Source: RPQJ01 sp046347155 (lineage in GTDB: Bacteria > Pseudomonadota > Gammaproteobacteria > Steroidobacterales > Steroidobacteraceae). Taken from it: a stretch of 64,000 nt of DNA. Position numbers and translations under genes: made by a program. The DNA is taken from positions 124,001 to 188,000 of the forward strand of contig JAXMGT010000002.1 of NCBI GenBank assembly GCA_046347155.1, written 5' to 3'. Numbering within the stretch: position 1 is the stretch's first letter; every line of letters starts with the position of its first letter. The notes beneath the pieces are model-generated. The model was not told where the DNA came from and ran no database searches. It was given only the letters and a program-made list of their open reading frames with translations. This document shows positions 52,129 through 60,015 of the stretch, one piece after another.

Positions 52129-52192
52129 AACGGGGACATTGTGGATTTGGGCCCGGCCGCTCGGCCCGGTCGAAATCCGGAATGTTCCCGTT
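52129..52192. repeat. Long imperfect palindrome between convergent genes
   Basis: A dyad centred near 52160. The left arm (AACGGGGACATT, then GGATTT) pairs with the right arm (AAATCC, then AATGTTCCCGTT) with a few mismatches; the core is G+C-rich (GGGCCC, CGGCCC). Too long for an ordinary terminator, without a long T run; it may still stop transcription between ompA-like and rpoH genes, or be a REP-like element. I found no second copy in the window. Confidence 0.55.
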
Positions 52193-52226
52193 TATCCCTT
52201 TCCCGGGAACGAGGATCGCCGGCGGC

Positions 52227-53099
52227 TCACTCGACGACGAGCTTCCGGAGCTTGCGGATCGCGTTCGCCTCGATCTGGCGGATGCGCTCAGCGGACACGC
52301 CGTACTGCTCGGCCAGCTCGTGCAGCGTCGCCTTCGGTTCGTTCATCCACCGGGCGCGCAGGATCGCCTGGCTGCGATCGTCCAGGCTCGCCATCGCCGT
52401 GGCGACCCGCTCGCTCACGTCGCCGTCCCACTCGTCGCGCTCGACCTCGAGCGCCGGGTCGGCATCCGGCGCCGGCAGGTACGCGGACGGCGAGTACGTT
52501 TCCTCTTCCTCGTCGGCGTCCGGGGCGGGGTCGTAGGACAGGTCCCGCGACGCGAGCCGCCGTTCCATCTCCGTGACCTCGGTCGCACTCACGCCGAGTT
52601 CGCGCGCGACGGTCGCGGTCTCCTCGGCCGACAGCCAGCCCAGGTTGCGCTTGTACTTGCGGAGGTTGAAGAAGAGCTTGCGCTGCGCCTTCGTCGTGGC
52701 GATCTTCACGAGGCGCCAGTTGCGCAGCACGTACTCGTGGATCTCCGCGCGGATCCAGTGCACGGCGAACGACACGAGCCGCACGCCGACCGCGGGGTCG
52801 TAGCGCTTGACCGCCTTCATGAGCCCGACGTTGCCTTCCTGCACGAGGTCACCCATCGGCAGGCCGTAGCCGAGGTAGCCGCGCGCGATGTGGACGACGA
52901 ACCGCAGGTGCGAGAGCACGAGCTGTCGCGCCGCCTCGACGTCGTTTTCGTCGCGGAAGCGGGTCGCGAGCGCCGACTCTTCCTCGCGGCTCAGCACGGG
53001 AATCCGGCCGATCGCGTCGAAGTACGCATCGAGGCTGCCGATCGGGCCGGTCAGGGCCAGTTCGGCGGCATTGCGGCGGACGAGGGCGGTCGTGCTCAT
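52227..53099 (-). CDS. rpoH: Heat-shock sigma factor RpoH (sigma-32)
   Basis: 290 residues. Region 2 with GDLVQEGNVGLMKAVKRYDP, the RpoH box QRKLFFNLRKYK that distinguishes it from other sigma-70 factors, and region 4 with HELAEQYGVSAERIRQIEANA. Directs transcription of chaperone and protease genes. The leader is unusual: a sigma-E-type promoter and a CIRCE operator lie 39-81 bases upstream (separate entries). An acidic insert (DADEEEETYSPSAYLP) between regions 3 and 4 is longer than in E. coli. Confidence 0.95.
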   Translation of the reverse strand: MSTTALVRRNAAELALTGPIGSLDAYFDAIGRIPVLSREEESALATRFRDENDVEAARQLVLSHLRFVVHIARGYLGYGLPMGDLVQEGNVGLMKAVKRYDPAVGVRLVSFAVHWIRAEIHEYVLRNWRLVKIATTKAQRKLFFNLRKYKRNLGWLSAEETATVARELGVSATEVTEMERRLASRDLSYDPAPDADEEEETYSPSAYLPAPDADPALEVERDEWDGDVSERVATAMASLDDRSQAILRARWMNEPKATLHELAEQYGVSAERIRQIEANAIRKLRKLVVE

Positions 53100-53137
53100 G
53101 GGGTCGTTCCAGGCTCCACGGTCTATGGCTGCCGATG

Positions 53138-53164
53138 TTAGCAGTCGTGGATTTAGAGTGCTAA
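53138..53164. promoter_or_regulatory. CIRCE element (predicted HrcA operator) upstream of rpoH
   Basis: TTAGCAGTC-N9-GAGTGCTAA. The consensus is TTAGCACTC-N9-GAGTGCTAA, so 17 of 18 arm bases match and the 9-base spacing is exact. It overlaps the -10 of the sigma-E-type rpoH promoter, placing a repressor where it would block transcription. hrcA itself is not in the window. Confidence 0.8.
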
Positions 53165-53180
53165 ATAGCCGGGAAGTTCC
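53153..53180 (-). promoter_or_regulatory. Sigma-E-type promoter of rpoH
   Basis: Minus-strand GGAACTT (53180-53174), 16-base spacer, TCTAA (53157-53153). This matches the RpoE consensus (GGAACTT, 15-17 bases, TCTRA). The start codon lies 54 bases downstream of the -10. E. coli rpoH also has one sigma-E promoter (P3), so the wiring is known, but here the -10 overlaps the CIRCE site. Confidence 0.75.
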
Positions 53181-53205
53181 ACGGCCAAACCGTGACTTCT
53201 ATCCA

Positions 53206-53235
53206 AAATAACCCTTTAATTACAAAGGGTTATTT
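53206..53235 (-). terminator. sodC terminator overlapping its stop codon
   Basis: Perfect 12-base stem AAATAACCCTTT / AAAGGGTTATTT with a six-base loop. On the minus strand the stem is followed by TTTT, and the sodC stop codon (53232-53230) lies inside the upstream arm. It ends sodC transcription before the rpoH promoter. The stem is A+T-rich against the local composition. Confidence 0.75.
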
Positions 53236-53757
53236 GGCCGGGACGACCCCGCACACGACCCGCGCCCCGCCGCCGCCCAGCGGCGCCGGGTGGTCGGAAT
53301 GGTTGTCCCCACCCGCGTGGACCATCAACGAGCGACCCGCGAGGTCGGCAAGCTTCAGGCGCGGCGCGAGCACGGGCTGGTCGGCGCTGCCGTCCGTCGC
53401 GACGTAGAGCGGCGGCAGGTCGCCGCGGTGGCCCGTTCCCCAGGGCGTGCCGTGCTGCCCGCTGTTGTCCGGGTCGTAATGACCGCCGGCGGCGAGCGCC
53501 GCCGTCTTCTTGCCGTCCTTCTCGCCGGGCGAGCAGCTCGGGTTCTGGTGCACGTGGAAACCGTGCAGCCCGGGCGGCAACCCGGTGAGCGCCGGCGTGA
53601 ACACGAGGCCGTAGGGCGTCTCGGTCACCGTGATCGTGCCGGCCGGGGCGCCGACGCCGTCCGCGTCCACGAGGTTCATCGGGACGACCAGCGCCGCATC
53701 GGCGGCCGCGAGCGCCGGCAGGGCGACGAGCAGGAGTACCGGGAGCCGTGTCTTCAT
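53230..53757 (-). CDS. sodC: Periplasmic Cu/Zn superoxide dismutase
   Basis: 175 residues with a cleavable signal peptide (VLLLVALPALAAA). Copper and zinc ligands: HGFHVHQNPSC, GGHYDPDNSGQHG, HRGDLPPLYV and the late MVHAGGDNHSD; two Cys form the usual disulfide (C in NPSC and VVCGVV). Removes periplasmic superoxide. Eight bases after the ftsX stop, so probably transcribed with the ftsYEX operon, then ended by its own terminator. Confidence 0.92.
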   Translation of the reverse strand: MKTRLPVLLLVALPALAAADAALVVPMNLVDADGVGAPAGTITVTETPYGLVFTPALTGLPPGLHGFHVHQNPSCSPGEKDGKKTAALAAGGHYDPDNSGQHGTPWGTGHRGDLPPLYVATDGSADQPVLAPRLKLADLAGRSLMVHAGGDNHSDHPAPLGGGGARVVCGVVPAK

Positions 53758-53765
53758 GGGTTGCC

Positions 53766-54680
53766 TCACTTCGGTTCGATGTCGCGGATCTCGCGCGTGG
53801 CGACGACGAACGAGCCGAGCCAGCCGAGCACGATGCCGCCGCCGACGAGTGCCGCGCCCGAGGCGAGGTCGAGGCCGTGCAGTGCATACCCGCTGCCGTA
53901 TAGACCCGCGATCCGCCGCACAGGTTCCGCTAGCACGAACACCACCGTCGTGACGACGAGCCAGGCGACCACGCCGCCGCCGAGACCGTACCAGACGCCG
54001 TTGTAGAGGAACGGCCGGCGCACGAATGCGTCGCTGCCGCCCACGAGCTTCGTGACCTCGATCTCGTCGCGCCGGTTCTCGATGTCGAGCCGGATCGTGT
54101 TGCCGACGATCACGAGGATGCCGGCGGCGAAGAGTCCGGCCGCGAGCAGCACGATGCGCCGCACGACGTCGAGGATCGCGTTGAAGCGGCTCACCCACTC
54201 GGTGTCGAGCTGCACGACGTCCACGCCGGGCAGTGCGCGGATCTCGGCGGTCAGCGTCGCGACGTGGGACGGGTCGCGGAACTCGTCGGCGGGCCGAACG
54301 ATCAGCGCGTGCGGCAGCGGGTTGTCCTTGAGTGCGTCGAGCGCCTCGCCGAACCCGGACCCCTTGCGGAACTCGGCGAGGGCCTCGTCCGCCGTGACGA
54401 GCGTGACCTCGGCGACGTCGCGGCGCTTGCGCAGGCGCTCGGCGATCGCCTTCGCCTCGGGCCGGCCGGCCGACTGCTTCATGTACACGGACACGTCGAG
54501 CGCGTTGCTCCAGCCGCCGCTCGCCTCGCGGACGTTCTGCACGAGCACGTGCAGGCAGGCGGGCAGTGCGAGCGCGATGCCGATCACGAGCACCGTGAGC
54601 AGCGTCGCGAACGGCTGCGTCCACAGCCGGCCCAGCGAGCCGACGAGCGTCTGCAGGTGGCGTTCGAGCCAGGCCTTCAT
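53766..54680 (-). CDS. ftsX: Cell division protein FtsX
   Basis: 304 residues. Four membrane helices with the large extracytoplasmic loop after the first, which in the family engages wall-hydrolase activators such as EnvC. DVSVYMKQSAGRPEA and FRKGSGFGEALDAL lie in that loop; KLVGGSDAFVRRPFLYNG is the characteristic segment between helices 2 and 3. Overlaps ftsE by ATGA. Confidence 0.92.
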   Translation of the reverse strand: MKAWLERHLQTLVGSLGRLWTQPFATLLTVLVIGIALALPACLHVLVQNVREASGGWSNALDVSVYMKQSAGRPEAKAIAERLRKRRDVAEVTLVTADEALAEFRKGSGFGEALDALKDNPLPHALIVRPADEFRDPSHVATLTAEIRALPGVDVVQLDTEWVSRFNAILDVVRRIVLLAAGLFAAGILVIVGNTIRLDIENRRDEIEVTKLVGGSDAFVRRPFLYNGVWYGLGGGVVAWLVVTTVVFVLAEPVRRIAGLYGSGYALHGLDLASGAALVGGGIVLGWLGSFVVATREIRDIEPK

Positions 54681-55381
54681 GCGAGGCTCGCCACGATCGA
54701 CGGCAGCGGCGGCGGGGGCTCGGGGTCGCCGCCCGCGACGCGGCCGCCCTCGATCACGACCCGGCGCACGCCGTAACGCTCGATCAGGTGCACGTCGTGC
54801 GTCGCGACGAGCACCGTCACGCCGACTTCGTTGAAGCGGCGGAAGATGTTCATCACCTCGACCGCGAGGTCCGGGTCGAGGTTGCCCGTCGGCTCGTCTG
54901 CGATCAGCAGCGATGGCTTGGCGACGATCGCCCGCGCGATGCCCACCCGCTGCTGCTCGCCCGTCGAAAGTTCGATCGGGCGGATTCGTTCGCGCCCGAG
55001 CAGCCCGACCTGGTCGAGCGCCGCGCGCACGCGCTTGTCGATTTCCTTCTCGGGCACGCCGGCGATCACGAGCGGCAGCCCGACGTTGTCGTGGACCGGC
55101 CGGTCCATCAGCAGCTTGTGGTCCTGGAACACGATGCCGATGTCGCGGCGGAATGCCGGGATCCTCGAGCGCGGCAGCGTGCCGGTGTTCTGCCCGTTCA
55201 CGACCAGCGTCCCGCGGGTGGGCCGCTCGATCAGGCACACGAGCTTGAGCAGCGTGCTCTTGCCGGCGCCCGAGTGGCCGGTCAGGAACACCATCTCGCC
55301 GCGGTCGACCGCGAGCGAAAGGTTCGAGAGCGCCTCGCGGCCGTTCGGGTAGCGCTTCGAGACGCCGTCGAAGCGGATCAT
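54677..55381 (-). CDS. ftsE: Cell division ATPase FtsE
   Basis: 234 residues. GHSGAGKST (Walker A), FQDHKLLMDRPV after the Q-loop, signature LSTGEQQR (Thr replaces the usual second Gly-region residue SGGEQQR), LLIADEPTGNLDP (Walker B) and ATHDVHLIE. Powers FtsX-controlled wall hydrolysis at the septum. ATGA overlaps on both sides tie it to ftsX and ftsY. Confidence 0.92.
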   Translation of the reverse strand: MIRFDGVSKRYPNGREALSNLSLAVDRGEMVFLTGHSGAGKSTLLKLVCLIERPTRGTLVVNGQNTGTLPRSRIPAFRRDIGIVFQDHKLLMDRPVHDNVGLPLVIAGVPEKEIDKRVRAALDQVGLLGRERIRPIELSTGEQQRVGIARAIVAKPSLLIADEPTGNLDPDLAVEVMNIFRRFNEVGVTVLVATHDVHLIERYGVRRVVIEGGRVAGGDPEPPPPLPSIVASLA

Positions 55382-56379
55382 GCGGCGCCCCGCTGCGCGG
55401 TCGGCGACAGCACTGCGTCGACGAATGCCTCCGCGTCGAACACGCCGAAGTCCTCGGCACCCTCGCCGACGCCCACGTAGCGCACCGGCAGCCCCAGCTG
55501 GTCGGCGATCGCGAGCACGATGCCGCCCTTGGCGGTACCGTCGAGCTTCGTGACCACGATGCCCGTGACGCCGAGCGCCTCGTTGAACTGGCGCGCCTGC
55601 GCGAGCGCATTCTGGCCCTGTCCCGCGTCGAGCACGAGCAGCACCTCGTGCGGCGCCGCCGGGTCGAGCCGACCGAGCACGCGCTTCACCTTCCGGAGCT
55701 CGTCCATCAGGTTCGACTGCGTGTGCAGGCGTCCGGCGGTGTCGGCGACCAGCACGTCTGCGTTGCGGGCCTGCGCGGACTGAAGCGCGTCGTAGATCAC
55801 GGCGGCCGGGTCGGCACCGGCCGACTGGGCGATGACCGGCACGCCGTCGCGCTCGCCCCAGACCTGCAGTTGCTCGATCGCTGCGGCGCGGAACGTGTCG
55901 CCGGCGGCGAGCACGACCCGGCGGCCCTCGTCCGACCAGCGCCGCGCGAGCTTCCCGATCGTCGTCGTCTTGCCGGACCCGTTCACCCCGACGACGAGCA
56001 CGACGAACGGCCGTCGTCCGGCGACCGGCTCGAGTGGCCGCGCGACCGGCGCGACGATCCCGAGCAGCGAGGTGCGGAGCGCCGCGAGCAACGCGTCGAG
56101 GTTGCCGAGTTCCTTGCGCGCGACCTGGCCGCGCAGCGACTCGAGGATCTTCTGCGTCGTGTCGATGCCGACGTCCGCGGCGATGAGCCGCATCTCGAGC
56201 TCGTCGAGCACGGCGTCGTCGATCCGGCCGCCCGGCAGCAGGTTCGCGAGGTCGTACGTGAGCCAGGAGTCCCCGCGATTCAGCTTCGCGCGCAGCCGCG
56301 CGAGGAACCCGGGCGACCGGGCCTCCGGCTCGCTCGCGCTCGCGTCGGGCGGTTTCGACCTGAAGCTGAAGAGTGACAT
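55378..56379 (-). CDS. ftsY: Signal recognition particle receptor FtsY
   Basis: 333 residues. An N domain (WLTYDLANLLPGGRIDDAVLDELEMRLIAADVG) and a G domain: GVNGSGKTTTIGKLA (P-loop), AAGDTFRAAAIEQL, VADTAGRLHTQ, TKLDGTAKGG. The acidic A domain is nearly absent, leaving only a short charged N-terminus (FRSKPPDASASEPEA). Docks SRP-ribosome complexes at the membrane. Head of the ftsY-ftsE-ftsX-sodC set. Confidence 0.95.
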   Translation of the reverse strand: MSLFSFRSKPPDASASEPEARSPGFLARLRAKLNRGDSWLTYDLANLLPGGRIDDAVLDELEMRLIAADVGIDTTQKILESLRGQVARKELGNLDALLAALRTSLLGIVAPVARPLEPVAGRRPFVVLVVGVNGSGKTTTIGKLARRWSDEGRRVVLAAGDTFRAAAIEQLQVWGERDGVPVIAQSAGADPAAVIYDALQSAQARNADVLVADTAGRLHTQSNLMDELRKVKRVLGRLDPAAPHEVLLVLDAGQGQNALAQARQFNEALGVTGIVVTKLDGTAKGGIVLAIADQLGLPVRYVGVGEGAEDFGVFDAEAFVDAVLSPTAQRGAA

Positions 56380-56494
56380 GGGCTCGCCGGCGTGACGGAG
56401 CCGGGATTGTAGCGGAAGGGTCGCGCGGCGCGGCGCGCGGGTAAGATCGTCCCGTGCGACCGCAGACACACCTGCCGACGACCGGAGTCCCGCG

Positions 56495-57100
56495 GTGACC
56501 CGGGTTCGACGCCGTGACGGCGCCGGGCCCGCCCTTGCGGGAACGGTGCGCATCATCGGCGGCGAATGGCGCGGACGCCGGCTGCACTTCCCGCCGGTCG
56601 AGGCGATCCGGCCGACCCCGGACCGGGTGCGCGAGACGCTCTTCAACTGGCTGCAGCAGGACGTGCGCGGCGCGCGCTGCCTCGACCTGTACGCCGGCAG
56701 CGGCGCGCTCGGCCTCGAGGCGCTGTCGCGGGGCGCGGCCGCGGTCGTGTTCGTCGATGCCGACCCGGTCGTCCAGCGCCACCTGGCCGCGACGCTCGCG
56801 ATGCTCGGCTGCGACCGGGGACGGGCGGTGCGTGCCACTGCCGCCGCGTTCCTGGACGGCAGCCCCGAACCGTTCGACATCGTGTTCCTGGACCCTCCGT
56901 ATGCGGCCCGCGCCGTCGCCGAGGCCTGCCGGGCCATCGATGCGCGGGGATGGCTCCGGCCCGGCGGACTCGCCTACCTGGAGGACCGGGCGACCGAAGG
57001 CACGCCGGACCTGCCGGCCGGCTGGACCCTGCTGCGCAGCAAGCGCGCGGGCGAGGTGGGCTATCATCTGGCCCGACGCGAGATTCCAGACGCGCCATAG
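56495..57100 (+). CDS. rsmD: 16S rRNA (guanine-N2)-methyltransferase RsmD
   Basis: 201 residues. Methylates G966 of 16S rRNA. VRIIGGEWRGRRLHFP start, RPTPDRVRETLFNWL, the SAM loop DLYAGSGALGLEALSRGA, and FLDPPYA, the catalytic DPPY. GTG start as given adds about 15 residues ahead of the family's usual start. Divergent from ftsY across 115 bases, followed ten bases later by coaD. Confidence 0.92.
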   Translation: MTRVRRRDGAGPALAGTVRIIGGEWRGRRLHFPPVEAIRPTPDRVRETLFNWLQQDVRGARCLDLYAGSGALGLEALSRGAAAVVFVDADPVVQRHLAATLAMLGCDRGRAVRATAAAFLDGSPEPFDIVFLDPPYAARAVAEACRAIDARGWLRPGGLAYLEDRATEGTPDLPAGWTLLRSKRAGEVGYHLARREIPDAP

Positions 57101-57109
57101 CGAGGCCTC

Positions 57110-57592
57110 ATGGGCATCCGTGCGATGTATCCGGGGACATTCGATCCCTTCACGAACGGCCACGAGGACATCGTCCGGCGCGCCTGCCGCCTGTTCGAGC
57201 ACGTCGTGGTCGCGATTGGTGCCAACCCGGGCAAGACGCCGATCTTCACGCTCGAGCAGCGCATCGACCTGGCGCGCCGCGTGCTGGCCGACGTGCCGAA
57301 CGTCGAGGTCGCGTCCTACACCGGCCTCACGGTCGAGTTCGCCGAGAAGCGCGGGCTGAACGCGATCGTCCGGGGGCTGCGGGCCGTCTCCGACTTCGAG
57401 TTCGAGTTCCAGCTCGCGACGATGAACCGCCACCTCTCGAACTCGGTCGAGACGGTGTTCCTGACGCCGCCCGAGCACTTCAACTTCGTGTCCTCGACGC
57501 TGATCCGCGAGATCGCGAGCTTTGGCGGCGACGTGCGCGAGTTCGTGCACCCGGCCGTGGCCGAGGCGCTCGCGGTGCGGTTCCGCCGCTAG
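57110..57592 (+). CDS. coaD: Phosphopantetheine adenylyltransferase
   Basis: 160 residues. YPGTFDPFTNGHEDIVRRA gives the GTFDP/TxGH nucleotidyltransferase motif; IVRGLRAVSDFEFEFQLATMN the substrate site; STLIREIASFGGDV the ISSTxVRE motif. Makes dephospho-CoA, the penultimate CoA step. Shares the message with rsmD, as in many Gammaproteobacteria; the CoaBC enzyme of the same pathway is encoded 2.4 kb to the right. Confidence 0.95.
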   Translation: MGIRAMYPGTFDPFTNGHEDIVRRACRLFEHVVVAIGANPGKTPIFTLEQRIDLARRVLADVPNVEVASYTGLTVEFAEKRGLNAIVRGLRAVSDFEFEFQLATMNRHLSNSVETVFLTPPEHFNFVSSTLIREIASFGGDVREFVHPAVAEALAVRFRR

Positions 57593-57680
57593 CCGGCCCG
57601 CGAATCCGCGTGCTCGCGGGAGATTCCCGCGGTGCAGGTGACGGGCCGGCCGCGCCAGCATGCGCGCGGAGGTCCACCCG

Positions 57681-58355
57681 ATGCCGATACACCACTGGCC
57701 GCCGGGCGAGCGCCCGCGCGAGAAGCTGCTCGCGCAAGGCGCGACGTCGCTCAGCGAGGCCGAACTCCTGGCCGTGCTGCTGCAGACCGGCACGGCGGGC
57801 CGCTCGGCGCTCGACCTGGCGCGCGGCCTGCTCGAGGAGTTCCGCTCGCTGCGGGGCCTGCTCACGGCGGAGCGGAGCGCACTGTGCCGTGTGCGCGGTC
57901 TCGGCGACGCCCGGTACGCACTGCTGCAGGCCGCCGTCGAACTCACGCGGCGGCACTACGCGGAACTGATGCAGGCGGGCCCTGCGCTCGCGAACCCGCG
58001 CGCCACGCGCGAGTTCCTGCGCGCGCGGCTGCGCGACCGTGACCACGAGGTGTTCTGCTGCCTGTTCCTCGACAACCGGCACCGGGTGACCTGCTTCGAG
58101 GAGGTCTTCCGCGGCACGCTCGACGGCGCGAGCGTGCACCCGCGCGAGGTCGTGAAGCTCGCGCTCGCACGGAATGCGGCGGCCGTGATCCTCGCGCACA
58201 ACCACCCGTCCGGTGTCGCCGAGCCGAGCAGCGCGGACGAGATGATCACCGCTCGGCTGCGCGACGCGCTCGCGCTCGTGGACATCCGGGTGCTCGACCA
58301 CATCGTGGTCGGCGACGGCAGCTGCGTTTCGTTCGCCGAACGCGGCCTGCTGTGA
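57681..58355 (+). CDS. radC: RadC family JAMM-domain protein
   Basis: 224 residues. N-terminal helix-hairpin-helix region (REKLLAQGATSLSEAELLAVLLQTG) and a C-terminal JAMM metal site: Glu of CFEEVFRGTLDGASVHPREVV, then LAHNHPSG and the Asp of SSADEM. The family's former role as repair factor is doubtful; function unsettled. Start at 57681 chosen because GGAGG sits ten bases ahead and the protein then begins MPIHHWPPGERPREKL; 57660 is an alternative. Confidence 0.9.
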   Translation: MPIHHWPPGERPREKLLAQGATSLSEAELLAVLLQTGTAGRSALDLARGLLEEFRSLRGLLTAERSALCRVRGLGDARYALLQAAVELTRRHYAELMQAGPALANPRATREFLRARLRDRDHEVFCCLFLDNRHRVTCFEEVFRGTLDGASVHPREVVKLALARNAAAVILAHNHPSGVAEPSSADEMITARLRDALALVDIRVLDHIVVGDGSCVSFAERGLL

Positions 58356-58527
58356 GCGCAGGAGCGGCGGTCGCCCGGCCCCGGCGATCCCCGACCCACC
58401 GCTCGCCCGGGAATGCGCAAAAAGCGATTTAAAACAAGTGGTTGGGGAGGTGTCCGCACCTGCGTGCCGGCCGGCGGCAGCCGGGGGCGAGCGGGACGGC
58501 GGACTGGGCCCGCGCAGCCGGGCGGCC

Positions 58528-58556
58528 TTGCCACCGGGGCCCTCCGCTGGTATAAA
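58528..58556 (+). promoter_or_regulatory. Promoter of rpmB-rpmG
   Basis: -35 TTGCCA (58528-58533), 17-base spacer, -10 TATAAA (58551-58556); rpmB starts 61 bases downstream. The 172 bases further back to the radC stop show no other signal that I recognise except an A-rich patch at about 58418-58437. Confidence 0.75.
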
Positions 58557-58617
58557 ACGCGGCTCGTTTTCGCGGGGTCGGCCTGGCCGGCCCCTCGCGC
58601 GCTTTGAGGGTCCAGCC

Positions 58618-58854
58618 ATGTCCAGAGTCTGTCAGATCACCGGCAAGCGGCCGATGACCGGTAACACGGTCTCGCACGCGAACAACAAGCGTCGCCGTCG
58701 CTTCCTGCCCAACCTCCACTCGCAGCGGTTCTGGCTCGAGTCCGAGAAGCGCTGGGTCACGCTGCGCGTCTCCGGCACGGGGATGCGCACCATCGACAAG
58801 AAGGGCGTCGAGGCCGTCGTGGCCGAACTGCGCGCCCAGGGCGTCAAGGTCTGA
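58618..58854 (+). CDS. rpmB: 50S ribosomal protein L28
   Basis: 78 residues, the family length. MSRVCQITGKRPMTGNTVSH, NNKRRRRFLPNL and the WVTLRVSGTGMRTIDKKGV segment are textbook L28. First gene of the rpmB-rpmG pair, followed 17 bases on by L33. Confidence 0.97.
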   Translation: MSRVCQITGKRPMTGNTVSHANNKRRRRFLPNLHSQRFWLESEKRWVTLRVSGTGMRTIDKKGVEAVVAELRAQGVKV

Positions 58855-58871
58855 TCGGGAGCACCTGAGAC

Positions 58872-59027
58872 ATGCGCGACAAGATCAAGCTGCTGTCGAC
58901 CGCCGGCACCGGTCACTTCTACACGACGACGAAGAACAAGCGTCTCCATCCCGAGAAGATGGAAGTGAAGAAGTACGACCCGAAGGCCCGCAAGCACGTG
59001 GCCTACAAGGAAGCCAAGATCAAGTAA
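58872..59027 (+). CDS. rpmG: 50S ribosomal protein L33
   Basis: 51 residues. MRDKIKLLSTAGTGHFYTTT and NKRLHPEKMEVKKYDPKAR match L33 with no zinc-binding Cys pairs, the zinc-free variety. Ends KEAKIK-TAA and is followed by an intrinsic terminator. Confidence 0.97.
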   Translation: MRDKIKLLSTAGTGHFYTTTKNKRLHPEKMEVKKYDPKARKHVAYKEAKIK

Positions 59028-59050
59028 GGCTTCCGGCCGCACCGGCACCG

Positions 59051-59077
59051 AAAGGCCCGCCCATCGGCGGGCCTTTT
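59051..59077 (+). terminator. Intrinsic terminator after rpmG
   Basis: Eleven-base perfect stem AAAGGCCCGCC / GGCGGGCCTTT with the loop CATC, then T and a short T-rich tail. It lies 24 bases after the rpmG stop and just ahead of mutM, so mutM needs its own promoter or read-through. Confidence 0.92.
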
Positions 59078-59091
59078 GCTTTAATGCGCCC

Positions 59092-59907
59092 GTGCCGGAG
59101 TTGCCCGAAGTCGAGACCACGCGCCGCGGCATCGAGCCCGCGCTGCGCGGCCGCACGATCGTGCGGATGGACCTGCGCGAACGCCGGTTGCGATGGCCCG
59201 TGCCGCGCGCGCTGCCCGCGAGACTCGCCGGGCGCCGGATCGACGGCGTGCGCCGCCGCGCCAAGTACCTGCTGATCGACGTCGAGGGCGGCGCGCTCGT
59301 CGCGCACCTCGGCATGTCCGGCAGCCTGCGCGTGCTGCCGGCCGGCACGCCCGCGATCGCGCACGACCATTACGACCTGGTGCTCGACAGCGGACGCGTG
59401 CTGCGCTTCAACGACCCGCGCCGCTTCGGCTGCCTGCTGTGGGTCGCCGGTGACCCGCTCCGCCACCGCCTGCTCGCCGGGCTCGGGCCCGAGCCGTTCG
59501 ATGCGACGCTGGACGCGGACCGGCTCGCCGCGGCGGCGAGCGGTCGCCGGGTCGCGGTGAAGCAGTTCCTGATGGACCAGTCCGTGCTGGTCGGGGTCGG
59601 CAACATCTACGCGAGCGAGTCGCTGTTCCGCGCCGGCGTCGATCCCCGGCGGGCTGCCGGGCGGGTCGGTGCGGAGCGATGGGCCCGGATCCTCGACGCG
59701 ATCCGCGAGGTGCTCGGCGAAGCGATCCGGCAGGGGGGCTCGACGCTCCGCGACTACGTGAACCCGGACGGCGCCCCCGGCTATTTCGCGCAGAACCTCG
59801 ACGTGTACGAGCGCACCGGGCTGGCCTGCCACCGCTGCGGCACGGCGGTCCGGCACCTCGTGCAGGGCCAGCGATCCACGTACTTCTGCCCCTCCTGCCA
59901 GCGCTGA
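59092..59907 (+). CDS. mutM: Formamidopyrimidine-DNA glycosylase
   Basis: 271 residues. Excises 8-oxoguanine and formamidopyrimidines. The catalytic start PELPEVETTRRGIEP (Pro 2 nucleophile after Met removal, Glu 3) is intact, as is the Lys of RRRAKYLLID. The C-terminal zinc finger reads CHRCGTAV...FCPSC. Starts with GTG. It lies 14 bases after the rpmG terminator. Confidence 0.95.
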   Translation: MPELPEVETTRRGIEPALRGRTIVRMDLRERRLRWPVPRALPARLAGRRIDGVRRRAKYLLIDVEGGALVAHLGMSGSLRVLPAGTPAIAHDHYDLVLDSGRVLRFNDPRRFGCLLWVAGDPLRHRLLAGLGPEPFDATLDADRLAAAASGRRVAVKQFLMDQSVLVGVGNIYASESLFRAGVDPRRAAGRVGAERWARILDAIREVLGEAIRQGGSTLRDYVNPDGAPGYFAQNLDVYERTGLACHRCGTAVRHLVQGQRSTYFCPSCQR

Positions 59908-60015
59908 GGCGCCGGCCGGCCGCTGCTAACCGGCGGTTATGGCCTGAGACCCGCCCCGCGAAACGTGCGCCCGTGCCTTTGCCGGCCCTCGCGGGCACGG
60001 CCCATAATGCGCGCC

